Part shown: positions 26,343 to 34,062 of the stretch, piece by piece
Layout: every line of letters starts with the position of its first letter
Numbering within the stretch: position 1 is the stretch's first letter
Assembly (NCBI GenBank): GCA_963693025.1
Contig: OY843749.1
Location: forward strand, 1,798,001 to 1,862,000
Direction: 5' to 3'
Length of the DNA: 64,000 bases
DNA from: JAHRAW01 sp963693025
GTDB lineage: Bacteria; Pseudomonadota; Gammaproteobacteria; Arenicellales; Poriferihabitantaceae
Notes under the pieces: model-generated
Database searches by the model: none
Told to the model about the DNA's origin: nothing
The model's input: only the letters and a program-made list of their open reading frames with translations
Program-made: the position numbers and the translations under genes

Positions 26343-26560
26343 ATGCCTTTGGGGTCAGTACGCGCACGCAGACAGCCCAAACCGGTGCGCCCAAAGTGTA
26401 AAACGCGCCGTATCAAGGGCTATCAACCCGCCCCACTGGAACTCATCGCCTGCGATACCGTCATCCGGCAACGCGACGGCCCCCGCGCTACTTGTTCACC
26501 CTCACCGCCCCCAACAACTTCCACACCGCCCAAAGTATTGGATTAGACAATGGTTATTAT
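26343..26560 (+). pseudogene. Frameshifted remnant of a DDE integrase-type transposase
   Basis: In one frame (from about 26349) the DNA reads RPKCKTRRIKGYQPAPLE, then LIACDTVIRQRDG up to 26480. In the +2-shifted frame it continues PRYLFTLTAPNNFHTAQ (26483-26533). Joined, these resemble the start of an rve/DDE integrase core as in IS481-like transposases, where the Asp of the CDTV motif is the first catalytic acid and xRYLFTxTD the next strand. Both ends are missing. One small indel explains the frame switch. The family call is by eye only. It sits directly at the left edge of the 14-kb transporter/catabolic gene run. Confidence 0.55.
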
Positions 26561-26804
26561 TTTTGGTTTGTGTTGTAATCACTTCGCTATTTTGAGCGTT
26601 GCAGGCAATGCCCGCCAAAGTACACTCCATTAGTATCAAACAGTTATGGCAGTAAATTTTTTATGCGGTGCGCCGTTGATTTTCATACTATCGTCAGGTT
26701 TTCGCAAAGGCAGACGCTGTCCAGCCATCGTTTGCGAGCCGGGGTCATTGCCCGTGTGGTCGTCTGTTTCCCTCTATTGTAGATGACAGCATAAGAGCAA
26801 GCGA
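26536..26804. other. A+T-rich intergenic leader of the transporter/catabolic operon
   Basis: About 270 bp with no supported gene. It is markedly richer in A/T than the DNA to its left and must hold the promoter for the gene run that starts at 26805. Several TTGATT- and TATTAT-like hexamers occur, but none forms a convincing pair at 16-18 bp spacing. No adjacent regulator gene exists. Confidence 0.5.
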
Positions 26805-27818
26805 ATGCGGCAATTCATCAAGCACCGCCCCTTTTGGGCGATTGTAATCCTGTTGCTCATTGCCGTATTGCTATGGATGTTATTCGCGGTTTGGCCGGAT
26901 TGGCTGGTCGATGCCCTGGGGCGCAAAAAAACTTTCGTCAATACATTGCTCAACGGCATTACCCTGGGGGGGCTATATTTTCTCGTCGCCAGCGGTTTCA
27001 CCCTGGTGTTCGGCATAATGCGAAACGTCAATCTCGCCCACGGGTCAATGTATCTGCTTGGCGCCTACATTGGCTACGAAGTGGCCGAAGCCAGCGGTAA
27101 TTGGTTTGCCGGCTTGGCCGCAGCTTTTGTCGCGGTAGCCATAAGCGGTGCGCTGATGCAGATATTGGTGTTTCGGCGTATTCTGGGGGACGATTTGCGC
27201 CAGACCTTGATAACAATTGGCATATCAATCATCGCGGCCGACCTCATGCTGGCCGTCTGGACCGGCACCACCTACCAATTTTCGCCCCCGGAATGGTTAT
27301 TCGGCGCGGCCAGCCTGCCGGTCATTTCCGTTGTTAAATCCTCCGGAGCAGAAGTCTACATCAAGTATCCGGTCTATCGTCTGGCGGTACTGGGCGTGTC
27401 CATCGCAGTCGGCTTGGGGATTTGGTTCTTTCTCAACCGGACGAGAATCGGCATGATGATTCGCGCCGGAGTCAACGACCATGAAATGCTGTCAGCTTCG
27501 GGAGTTAATGTGCAACTGGTTTTTGTTCTGGTGTTCGCGGTTGGCTCAGGCCTGGCGGGTTTTGCCGGCGTGATTGGTGGAACCGCCCTGTCGATCGCGC
27601 CGGGCGAAGACGTCCGCTATCTGCTTGCATCCCTCATCGTGGTTATCGTCGGCGGGCTCGGGTCGATCTCCGGTGCCGCCATCGGCGCGCTCGTGGTCGG
27701 CCTTGCCGAGCAGTTCGGTCTTGCTTATTTCCCAACCTATGGCGTCGTTTTAACCTTTCTCATCATGGTTGTCGTGCTTGCGGCAAGGCCCCAAGGCATC
27801 ATGGGAGGCCGCTACTAA
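26805..27818 (+). CDS. Branched-chain-amino-acid-type ABC transporter permease (LivH-like)
   Basis: A 337-residue inner-membrane permease with about eight hydrophobic segments. It has the LivH family signatures GGLYFLVASGFTLVFGIMRNVNLAHGSMYLLGAY near the N-terminus and GLAGFAGVIGG...LASLIVVIVGGLGSISGAAIGALVVG near the C-terminus. It is the first gene of a twelve-gene same-strand run; livM follows after 2 bp. The HAAT family carries amino acids but also many amides, aromatics and urea, so the substrate is not implied by the fold. A weak AAGAG precedes the ATG. Confidence 0.93.
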   Translation: MRQFIKHRPFWAIVILLLIAVLLWMLFAVWPDWLVDALGRKKTFVNTLLNGITLGGLYFLVASGFTLVFGIMRNVNLAHGSMYLLGAYIGYEVAEASGNWFAGLAAAFVAVAISGALMQILVFRRILGDDLRQTLITIGISIIAADLMLAVWTGTTYQFSPPEWLFGAASLPVISVVKSSGAEVYIKYPVYRLAVLGVSIAVGLGIWFFLNRTRIGMMIRAGVNDHEMLSASGVNVQLVFVLVFAVGSGLAGFAGVIGGTALSIAPGEDVRYLLASLIVVIVGGLGSISGAAIGALVVGLAEQFGLAYFPTYGVVLTFLIMVVVLAARPQGIMGGRY

Positions 27819-27820
27819 CC

Positions 27821-28891
27821 ATGGGCAAACGCCGCATCTTCTCCGCCACAAGCCTCATTTCCGATATTCATCCGGCCGTTTTCATGACCGCCGCATTCCT
27901 GCTTTTCTATCCATCGTTTGTGTCCGACTTTTTTGTCTTTCAAATCGGCGCCTACTCCCTCATCCTCGGTACCATCGCGCTGTCACTGATGATGCTCGCC
28001 GGTTACGGCGGTATGGTGAGTCTGGCCCAACTCACCGTAGCCGGATTGGCGGGCTATCTGGTGGCAATTCTTGGAACCAACAGCATGGAAGTCATGGGGC
28101 TGGGCTGGCCGTGGTGGTTGACGGTCATCACCGCGGTGCTTGGCGCCGCCTTTTTCAGCGCTTTCATCGGCGCGATTTCCTCCCGCACCCAGGGAATCTA
28201 TACAATCATGATTACCCTCGCTATCGGTGTCGCCTTTTTCTATTTTGTCCGGCAGAACTACGCCCTGTTTAACGGATTCACCGGGTTTGCCGGGGTTGAG
28301 CCACCGGTTCTTTGGGGGGTCTACTGGCGCAACCCAGCCCCCTTTTATTATCTGTCCTTACTGGTGGCGTCCGGCTTCCTGTGGGCCGTTTTATACGGCG
28401 CCCGCTCCACCTTCGGGCTCAGTTTGCAGGCCATTCGCGACAACCCGAGGCGCATGCAGGCACTGGGCTACAATGTCATCCGGCACCGTATAACCGCCTA
28501 CTTTTTTTCCGGTATCATTGCAGGAACAGCGGGGGTTCTGCTGGTATGGTTCAACGGTCGAATCTCACCCGGCTCCGTCGGTGTTGATGTGATAATAGAC
28601 ATCTTGGTGATCGCCGTAGTGGGCGGTTTGCGCCATCCTGTCGGGCCGTTTTTGGGTGCTGTTTTGTTTGTCCTGCTGGAAAATTTCGCCATCGACCTGA
28701 TCGACCGGGAGCGCTTCAACACTGTTATTGGGCTCGTGTTTCTTCTGGTTGTGGTTTTTTCTCCCGACGGGATTTTGGGGCTTTGGCACCGAATCCGTAC
28801 AAAACTGCCGACGCGTACAAGCAACCGGTCGAAATTTGATCATAGCAAACAGGGCGGCCCGCCTGCAGACGGACCGCTCGAAATTTCCTAA
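27821..28891 (+). CDS. Branched-chain-amino-acid-type ABC transporter permease (LivM-like)
   Basis: A 356-residue permease partner of the preceding gene. Family patterns: LILGTIALSLMMLAGYGGMVSLAQ, GIYTIMITLAIGVAFFYFV, SLQAIRDNPRRMQALGYNVIRHRI (the EAA-like coupling loop), and FSGIIAGTAGVLLVWFNGRISP. The soluble C-terminal tail (about 40 residues, TRTSNRSKFDHSKQGG) is somewhat longer than usual. Two bases separate it from livH, so translation is probably coupled. Confidence 0.93.
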   Translation: MGKRRIFSATSLISDIHPAVFMTAAFLLFYPSFVSDFFVFQIGAYSLILGTIALSLMMLAGYGGMVSLAQLTVAGLAGYLVAILGTNSMEVMGLGWPWWLTVITAVLGAAFFSAFIGAISSRTQGIYTIMITLAIGVAFFYFVRQNYALFNGFTGFAGVEPPVLWGVYWRNPAPFYYLSLLVASGFLWAVLYGARSTFGLSLQAIRDNPRRMQALGYNVIRHRITAYFFSGIIAGTAGVLLVWFNGRISPGSVGVDVIIDILVIAVVGGLRHPVGPFLGAVLFVLLENFAIDLIDRERFNTVIGLVFLLVVVFSPDGILGLWHRIRTKLPTRTSNRSKFDHSKQGGPPADGPLEIS

Positions 28892-28913
28892 CCACTCTCA
28901 TGAGGAAACCACC

Positions 28914-30161
28914 ATGTTAAGTTTTTCCAAAAAGACTCTGGCAACAGCGGCAATCCTGTCTCTCACAGGTACTGCAATCGCCCAGGACACCATCAAAATG
29001 GGCGCTTTGGCGACCCTCGAAGGCGCATTTACCGTACTCGGCGAAGATGGCATGCGCGGGGTACAGATGGCGCTTGAGGAATTCGGCCACCAGGCTGGCG
29101 GCAAACGAATCGAGTTAATCACCGGCTCTTCCGATGCTTCTCCCGACAGCGCCATTCGCGCAGCCCGTAAGTTAGTCGAGCAAGACCGGGTTCAAGTCTT
29201 GGTGGGCCCACTGTCCGGGTCGGAGGGGTTGGCCGTCAAGGATTACGCCAAAACCCAGCCCAAAGTGACTTTCCTTAACGGCACATCCGCAGCCCAGGAC
29301 ACCACACTACGCAACCCGGCGGAGAATTTCTTTCGCTTCAGCACAGACGGAGCCCAGTGGATGGCCGGTCTGGGCGAGTATGTCTATAAAGAAAAAGGAT
29401 ATCGTTCGGTTGCGGTGTTGGCGGAGGATTACTCTTTTCCCTACACACAAGTGTTCGGTTTCCTTGAGCCGTTCTGCCGTCTCGGTGGCAAAGCCCCCGG
29501 CGATGCGCGTTTCTGGGTACCCATCGGCAACAAGGATTATTCCTCGGTGATCGCGGCGTTGCCTGATGATGTTGACGCCATCTACGTCGCGCTCGGTGGC
29601 GCTGATGCGGTCAATTTCCTGACCCAATACGAACAAGCCGGCGGCGGTTTGCCCCTCATCGGCGGATCAATCACCGTTGACCAGTCCGTACTGGGCGCCA
29701 AAGGCCGCACCCGGGATTTTGTCATCGGCACACCATCTGGCGGTCCGGTTTCGGACACCTGGGACAACCCGCGCTGGAATCAATTTGTCGCCGCTTACAA
29801 AAAGCGCTTTCCGGACGGCTTCCCATCTCCGTCCTTGTTCGCACACGGTTACTACATCAACACCAAAGCGGCTTTGTTGGCATTGAATCAAATCGGCGGC
29901 GATCTTTCCGATGACGGGGCGAGGTTTCGCGCGGCTCTGTCCAAACTGGAATTTGAAACACCAACCGGCATGGTCAAGGTGGATGCTCGGCGCCAGGCGA
30001 TCGCTGACATTTTTCTGACCGAAGTAATCGAAGGACCCGAAGGAAACCTGGTAAACAAAACCATCAAGGTCATCCCCCAGGTCAACCAGACGTTAGGTGT
30101 GCCCTACGATCAATTCCTGCAATACGGACAGGTCAGTCGCGAAAACCCGAGTTGCGAATAG
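28914..30161 (+). CDS. Periplasmic substrate-binding protein of the ABC importer
   Basis: A 415-residue Leu/Ile/Val-binding-type (Peripla_BP_6) protein. The ATG at 28914 follows GAGG and opens a signal peptide (MLSFSKKTLATAAILSL...AIAQ). The mature part starts DTIKMGALATLEGAFTVLGEDG, with the conserved repeat SSDASPDSAIRAARKLVEQDRVQVLVGPLSGSE. It delivers ligand to the LivHM-like permeases. The ligand cannot be deduced; the co-located hydrolases and SRPBCC proteins suggest a non-standard, possibly cyclic or amide-containing compound (inference). Confidence 0.92.
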   Translation: MLSFSKKTLATAAILSLTGTAIAQDTIKMGALATLEGAFTVLGEDGMRGVQMALEEFGHQAGGKRIELITGSSDASPDSAIRAARKLVEQDRVQVLVGPLSGSEGLAVKDYAKTQPKVTFLNGTSAAQDTTLRNPAENFFRFSTDGAQWMAGLGEYVYKEKGYRSVAVLAEDYSFPYTQVFGFLEPFCRLGGKAPGDARFWVPIGNKDYSSVIAALPDDVDAIYVALGGADAVNFLTQYEQAGGGLPLIGGSITVDQSVLGAKGRTRDFVIGTPSGGPVSDTWDNPRWNQFVAAYKKRFPDGFPSPSLFAHGYYINTKAALLALNQIGGDLSDDGARFRAALSKLEFETPTGMVKVDARRQAIADIFLTEVIEGPEGNLVNKTIKVIPQVNQTLGVPYDQFLQYGQVSRENPSCE

Positions 30162-30171
30162 CTCAAAAGCA

Positions 30172-30957
30172 ATGCCCGGGAACGACGCCCTATCCCAACT
30201 GCAAAGCGCCGGCCGCTACGCGCTGGAGCTCGAAGCGGTCAGCCGGCACTTCGGCGCGCTGGTGGCGCTGGTGGATATTAATCTGACCGTGCAAGCAGGA
30301 GAACGGCGCGCGGTTCTGGGCTCCAACGGCGCGGGTAAAACCACGCTATTCAACACGATTACCGGCGATTTCCCACCAACCACCGGACGCATACGGTTGT
30401 TCGGCGAAGACGTGACCGATGTTCCCGTCTATGAACGCATCCGTCGCGGCCTTCGCCGAACCTACCAGATATCCTTGTCGTTCGGGGGGCTCAGTGTTAT
30501 CGACAACATCTATCTTGCCTGTTGTGGTGTGAGCCGCAGGCGTTTTTCACTGCGCCGTCCTTCTCGGGATGACGGTTCGATGCAGTCGGCGGAGACGCTG
30601 CTGAACGCAGTGCATTTGCAAGAAGTGCGACATCGCTCGGTTGCCGATCTCAGCTATGGACAACAGCGCCAACTGGAAATTGCGCTGGCCCTCGCCGGGG
30701 CGCCGCGTCTGATTCTGTTTGACGAGCCGGCTGCCGGCTTGTCACCCGCCGAGCGCGCTGAATTGGTGGAAATTTTGCAGTCCTTTCCGGATCACATCGG
30801 TTACATCATCATCGAACACGACATGGATGTCGCGTTGCGGGTCGCGCAAAATGTGACCATGATGCACAACGGTCGCATTTTCCGGGAAGGGCCGCCAGCC
30901 GAGATTGAAAATGACCCGGAAGTACAGGAACTCTACCTGGGACCCGGACATGCCTGA
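30172..30957 (+). CDS. ABC transporter ATP-binding protein (LivG-like)
   Basis: A 261-residue ATPase: Walker A GSNGAGKTT, Q-loop region RRTYQISLSFGGLSV, signature LSYGQQRQLEIALALAG (LSYGQ is the usual form in this family), Walker B LILFDEPAAGLSP, and H-loop IIIEHDMDVAL. I chose the ATG at 30172 over the upstream open frame, which overlaps the binding-protein gene. Its end overlaps the next gene's start by 8 bp (ATGCCTGA). Confidence 0.93.
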   Translation: MPGNDALSQLQSAGRYALELEAVSRHFGALVALVDINLTVQAGERRAVLGSNGAGKTTLFNTITGDFPPTTGRIRLFGEDVTDVPVYERIRRGLRRTYQISLSFGGLSVIDNIYLACCGVSRRRFSLRRPSRDDGSMQSAETLLNAVHLQEVRHRSVADLSYGQQRQLEIALALAGAPRLILFDEPAAGLSPAERAELVEILQSFPDHIGYIIIEHDMDVALRVAQNVTMMHNGRIFREGPPAEIENDPEVQELYLGPGHA

Positions 30958-33226
30958 GGGCCGCCGCAGACACCGTCAAGCCGCGGCTTCGGCGGTATTG
31001 AAGATTCGCAACCTGCATATCTATTACGGTCAATCGCACGCATTGCAAGGCGTTGATTTGGCGCTTGAGTATGGCGCGTATGCGGTGGTAGGACGCAACG
31101 GAATGGGTAAAACTACTTTGTGCAATGGAATTATGGGTTTGTTGCCCGTGCAGCGCGGTTCTATCCGTTTTCAAGGCGAAGAAACTACCGGCCTGCCGCC
31201 TTACCGGATTGCCTCTCGTGGCATCGGTTACACCCCTCAGGGGCGGCGTTTATGGCCCTCGCTTTCGGTCGACGAACATTTGCGGTTGAGCGAGGGTGGC
31301 GGCACATGGACCGCAGCCCGCATTTACGAAACATTTCCCCGGTTGTTCGCGCGCAAACGCAATAACGCCAGCCAGTTGTCGGGCGGAGAACAGCAAATGC
31401 TGGCCATCTCCCGCGCTCTGCTACAGGACCCACTCCTGCTGGTGCTGGACGAACCAACCGAAGGATTGGCGCCGATCATCATCGACCAAGTCGAAAAACT
31501 GCTGGCGGAGCTCATTAGCGAGCGCGAGGTGGCCATCCTGCTGATAGAGCAGAACATTTCCGTTGCCACTGCCATTGCGGAAAACGTGGCAATCATGGTT
31601 AACGGCCGCATCAGCCAAATCATGCCGGCTCGGCAATTGGCCACCGACCGTGTGTTGCAGCAACGTTTGCTTGGCGTTGGCCGGCGCTCCGACGAACAAC
31701 TCGATTTGCCAATGACAGCGCAACCGGCAGTCGATGATGCCCCCGCGGATGATTTACCGGCCGCCGCCGGCGCACAGATACCGGGAAATGAGCAGCCGCA
31801 ACCGGCGTCACGGCACAGCCTGGTCTATATGCCGCCAACGCGCTGGTCGAGTGCTTCGTGGACCAATGAGCACAAAGATGAAGCAACGCCGCCCCAGGCA
31901 CCCGTCGAAACAAAGCCCGCCCGGCCTTTCGGCAACATACCGCAACCACTATACGAAGAGCCGAAAGCGCCGCTTGCATTCTTGCAGGACGATGTTGTTT
32001 TGGTCGCCGGCACTTTCGATACAAAAGCCGTCGAACTTGCCTACATTCGCAACCGAGTCGCGGCTCATGGGTTAGCGGTTCGCACAGTGGATATTTCCAC
32101 CTCGGGCAACCCATCCTCGGCGGATGTTCCGCCCCACCTGATTGCCGCCTGTTACCAAGGCGGCTCCAGCGCGGTCTTCAGCGGCGACCGGGGTACCTCG
32201 GTGCAAGCCATGTCGGAAGCATTCGTCCGCTGGATTCAAGGGCAGCACAATATCGGCGGTATTATTTCGGCAGCCGGATCCGGCGGCACCGCGCTGGTAA
32301 CGCCGGCGATGCGGGCATTGCCCGTGGGCATTCCAAAAATTATGATCTCCACGGTGGCATCCGGTGAGGTTGGCCAATATATCGGGGCGGTCGATATCAT
32401 GATGATGTATTCGGTTACCGACATCCAGGGGCTCAATCGCATTTCGAAGCAGATCCTCGCCAATGGCGCCAATGCGCTGGCCGGCATGGTCAAGGAGGGG
32501 CGTAAAAATCCGCCCGGCGCCCGCGACAAGCCGGCCAACCCCGGCTTGGGTCTGACCATGTTTGGAGTCACCACCCCGGCGATACAACAGATAACCGCGC
32601 AACTGCAAGAGCGGTATGATTGCACGGTATTCCATGCCACCGGTACCGGCGGGCAGTCCATGGAAAAACTGGTCGACAATGGCGTACTGGCCGCGGCGGT
32701 TGACCTTACCACTACTGAGGTCTGCGACCTGCTAATGGGCGGAGTGCTGGCCGCCCACGAAGACCGTTTCGGGGCATTTATACGAACCCGGGTTCCCTAC
32801 GTCGGTTCCGTCGGCGCCCTTGACATGGTCAATTTCGGTTCGCGCGACAGCATACCAGAGCGCTATCACGGCCGCACTTTTGTCGAGCACAACCCCCAGG
32901 TCACGCTGATGCGCACAACCCCTGAGGAAAACGCCCGGGTCGGCGAGTGGATTGTGACGCGGCTGAACCAGATGACAGGACCGGTCCGCTTTATGATTCC
33001 GCAGGGTGGGGTGTCGTCTCTCGATCAACCAGACCAGCCGTTTTTTGATCCCGAAGCCAACGGAGTATTATTCGATACAATCAGCCAACGATTCCAGAAA
33101 ACGGCATCCCGTCAACTTATCCACCACCCCGAGCATATCAACCATCCGGCTTTTTGCCGGGCGGTTGTCGATGCTTTGGAAGAAATAAACCCGATGCACA
33201 GGCAACTTCAATATGCCACGATTTGA
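30950..33226 (+). CDS. Fusion: LivF-like ABC ATPase + Tm-1-like (UPF0261) domain
   Basis: A 758-residue fusion. Residues about 15-243 are a LivF-type ATPase: Walker A GRNGMGKTT, signature QLSGGEQQM, Walker B LLLVLDEPTEGLAP, H-loop LLIEQNIS. Residues about 245-345 are a Pro/Ala/Gln-rich linker. Residues about 347-755 match the Tm-1-like/UPF0261 family: VAGTFDTKAVELAYIRNR, SAAGSGGTALVTPAMRALP, DLTTTEVCDLLMGGVL, and a C-terminal MIPQGGVSSLDQPDQPFFDP. The start at 30950 overlaps the LivG-like stop. The frame is continuous, with no hint of a sequencing join. In tomato, Tm-1 joins this domain to a TIM barrel, here encoded by the next gene. The function of bacterial homologues is unknown. Confidence 0.92.
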   Translation: MPEGRRRHRQAAASAVLKIRNLHIYYGQSHALQGVDLALEYGAYAVVGRNGMGKTTLCNGIMGLLPVQRGSIRFQGEETTGLPPYRIASRGIGYTPQGRRLWPSLSVDEHLRLSEGGGTWTAARIYETFPRLFARKRNNASQLSGGEQQMLAISRALLQDPLLLVLDEPTEGLAPIIIDQVEKLLAELISEREVAILLIEQNISVATAIAENVAIMVNGRISQIMPARQLATDRVLQQRLLGVGRRSDEQLDLPMTAQPAVDDAPADDLPAAAGAQIPGNEQPQPASRHSLVYMPPTRWSSASWTNEHKDEATPPQAPVETKPARPFGNIPQPLYEEPKAPLAFLQDDVVLVAGTFDTKAVELAYIRNRVAAHGLAVRTVDISTSGNPSSADVPPHLIAACYQGGSSAVFSGDRGTSVQAMSEAFVRWIQGQHNIGGIISAAGSGGTALVTPAMRALPVGIPKIMISTVASGEVGQYIGAVDIMMMYSVTDIQGLNRISKQILANGANALAGMVKEGRKNPPGARDKPANPGLGLTMFGVTTPAIQQITAQLQERYDCTVFHATGTGGQSMEKLVDNGVLAAAVDLTTTEVCDLLMGGVLAAHEDRFGAFIRTRVPYVGSVGALDMVNFGSRDSIPERYHGRTFVEHNPQVTLMRTTPEENARVGEWIVTRLNQMTGPVRFMIPQGGVSSLDQPDQPFFDPEANGVLFDTISQRFQKTASRQLIHHPEHINHPAFCRAVVDALEEINPMHRQLQYATI

Positions 33227-34046
33227 ACGGGCAGACTTGTTGGAAAAATTTCACGATCTCAAGCGTCGTGGCGTCCCCATTATCGGCGGTGGCGCCGGCA
33301 ACGGCTTGTCCGCCAAATGCGAAGAAGCGGGTGGCATTGACCTGATTGTTATCTATAACTCCGGACGCTACCGTATGGCCGGTCGTGGCTCCCTGTCCGG
33401 ACTGATGGCCTATGGCAACGCCCACGATGTGGTTATGGAAATGGCCCGCGAGGTGCTGCCGATTGTATCCCACACCCCCGTACTGGCCGGGGTCAACGGT
33501 ACCGACCCATTTTGCAATTTCGATTTCTTTTTGGACAAACTCAAGGCGATCGGTTTTTCGGGAGTGCAAAATTTCCCGACGGTGGGGCTGATTGACGGTA
33601 CATTCCGCGCCAATCTTGAAGAAACCGGCATGTCCTATGACCGGGAAACCGGCATGATTCGCCTCGCGCATGCCAAGGGGCTACTCACCACACCCTATGT
33701 TTTCAATGAAAAGGACGCGGTAGCCATGGCCGAAGCCGGTGCCGATATCGTGGTATGCCATCTGGGTCTGACCACGGGCGGCTCCATTGGCGCAGAAACT
33801 GCGCTGACCTTGAAGCAGTGCCCGGCCATGGTGGATGCGTGGGCCGAAGCGGCGCTGAAGGTCAACCCGGATATCCTTGTGCTGGTGCACGGCGGCCCCG
33901 TTTCGACGCCTTCCGATGCCGCATATGTACTGGAAAACACCCGGGCCTGCCACGGATTTTACGGCGCATCCTCAATGGAGAGGCTACCGACGGAAGCGGC
34001 ATTGACTGAGCAAACCAGAGCTTTTAAAGCGCTTAAAACGATTTGA
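33213..34046 (+). CDS. TIM-barrel protein, phosphoenolpyruvate-hydrolase family (Tm-1 C-terminal partner)
   Basis: A 277-residue protein matching the TIM-barrel family named PEP hydrolase-like, equivalent to the C-terminal half of plant Tm-1. Recognisable segments: RRGVPIIGGGAGNGLSAKC, DLIVIYNSGRYRMAGRGSL, GYQ-like NFPTVGLIDGTFR, DIVVCHLGLTTGGSIGA, and LVHGGPVSTPSDA, which looks like a phosphate-binding barrel end. The ATG overlaps the fusion gene's end by 14 bp, implying coupled translation and perhaps a complex with the UPF0261 domain. The real reaction is unknown. Confidence 0.88.
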   Translation: MPRFERADLLEKFHDLKRRGVPIIGGGAGNGLSAKCEEAGGIDLIVIYNSGRYRMAGRGSLSGLMAYGNAHDVVMEMAREVLPIVSHTPVLAGVNGTDPFCNFDFFLDKLKAIGFSGVQNFPTVGLIDGTFRANLEETGMSYDRETGMIRLAHAKGLLTTPYVFNEKDAVAMAEAGADIVVCHLGLTTGGSIGAETALTLKQCPAMVDAWAEAALKVNPDILVLVHGGPVSTPSDAAYVLENTRACHGFYGASSMERLPTEAALTEQTRAFKALKTI

Positions 34047-34062
34047 CCGGAGGTTGTGAATC

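Noticed and set aside
26301..26546. Intact 81-residue gene upstream of the transporter operon
   Set aside because: The frame switches after QRDG and both ends of the transposase core are missing; better explained as a frameshifted remnant.
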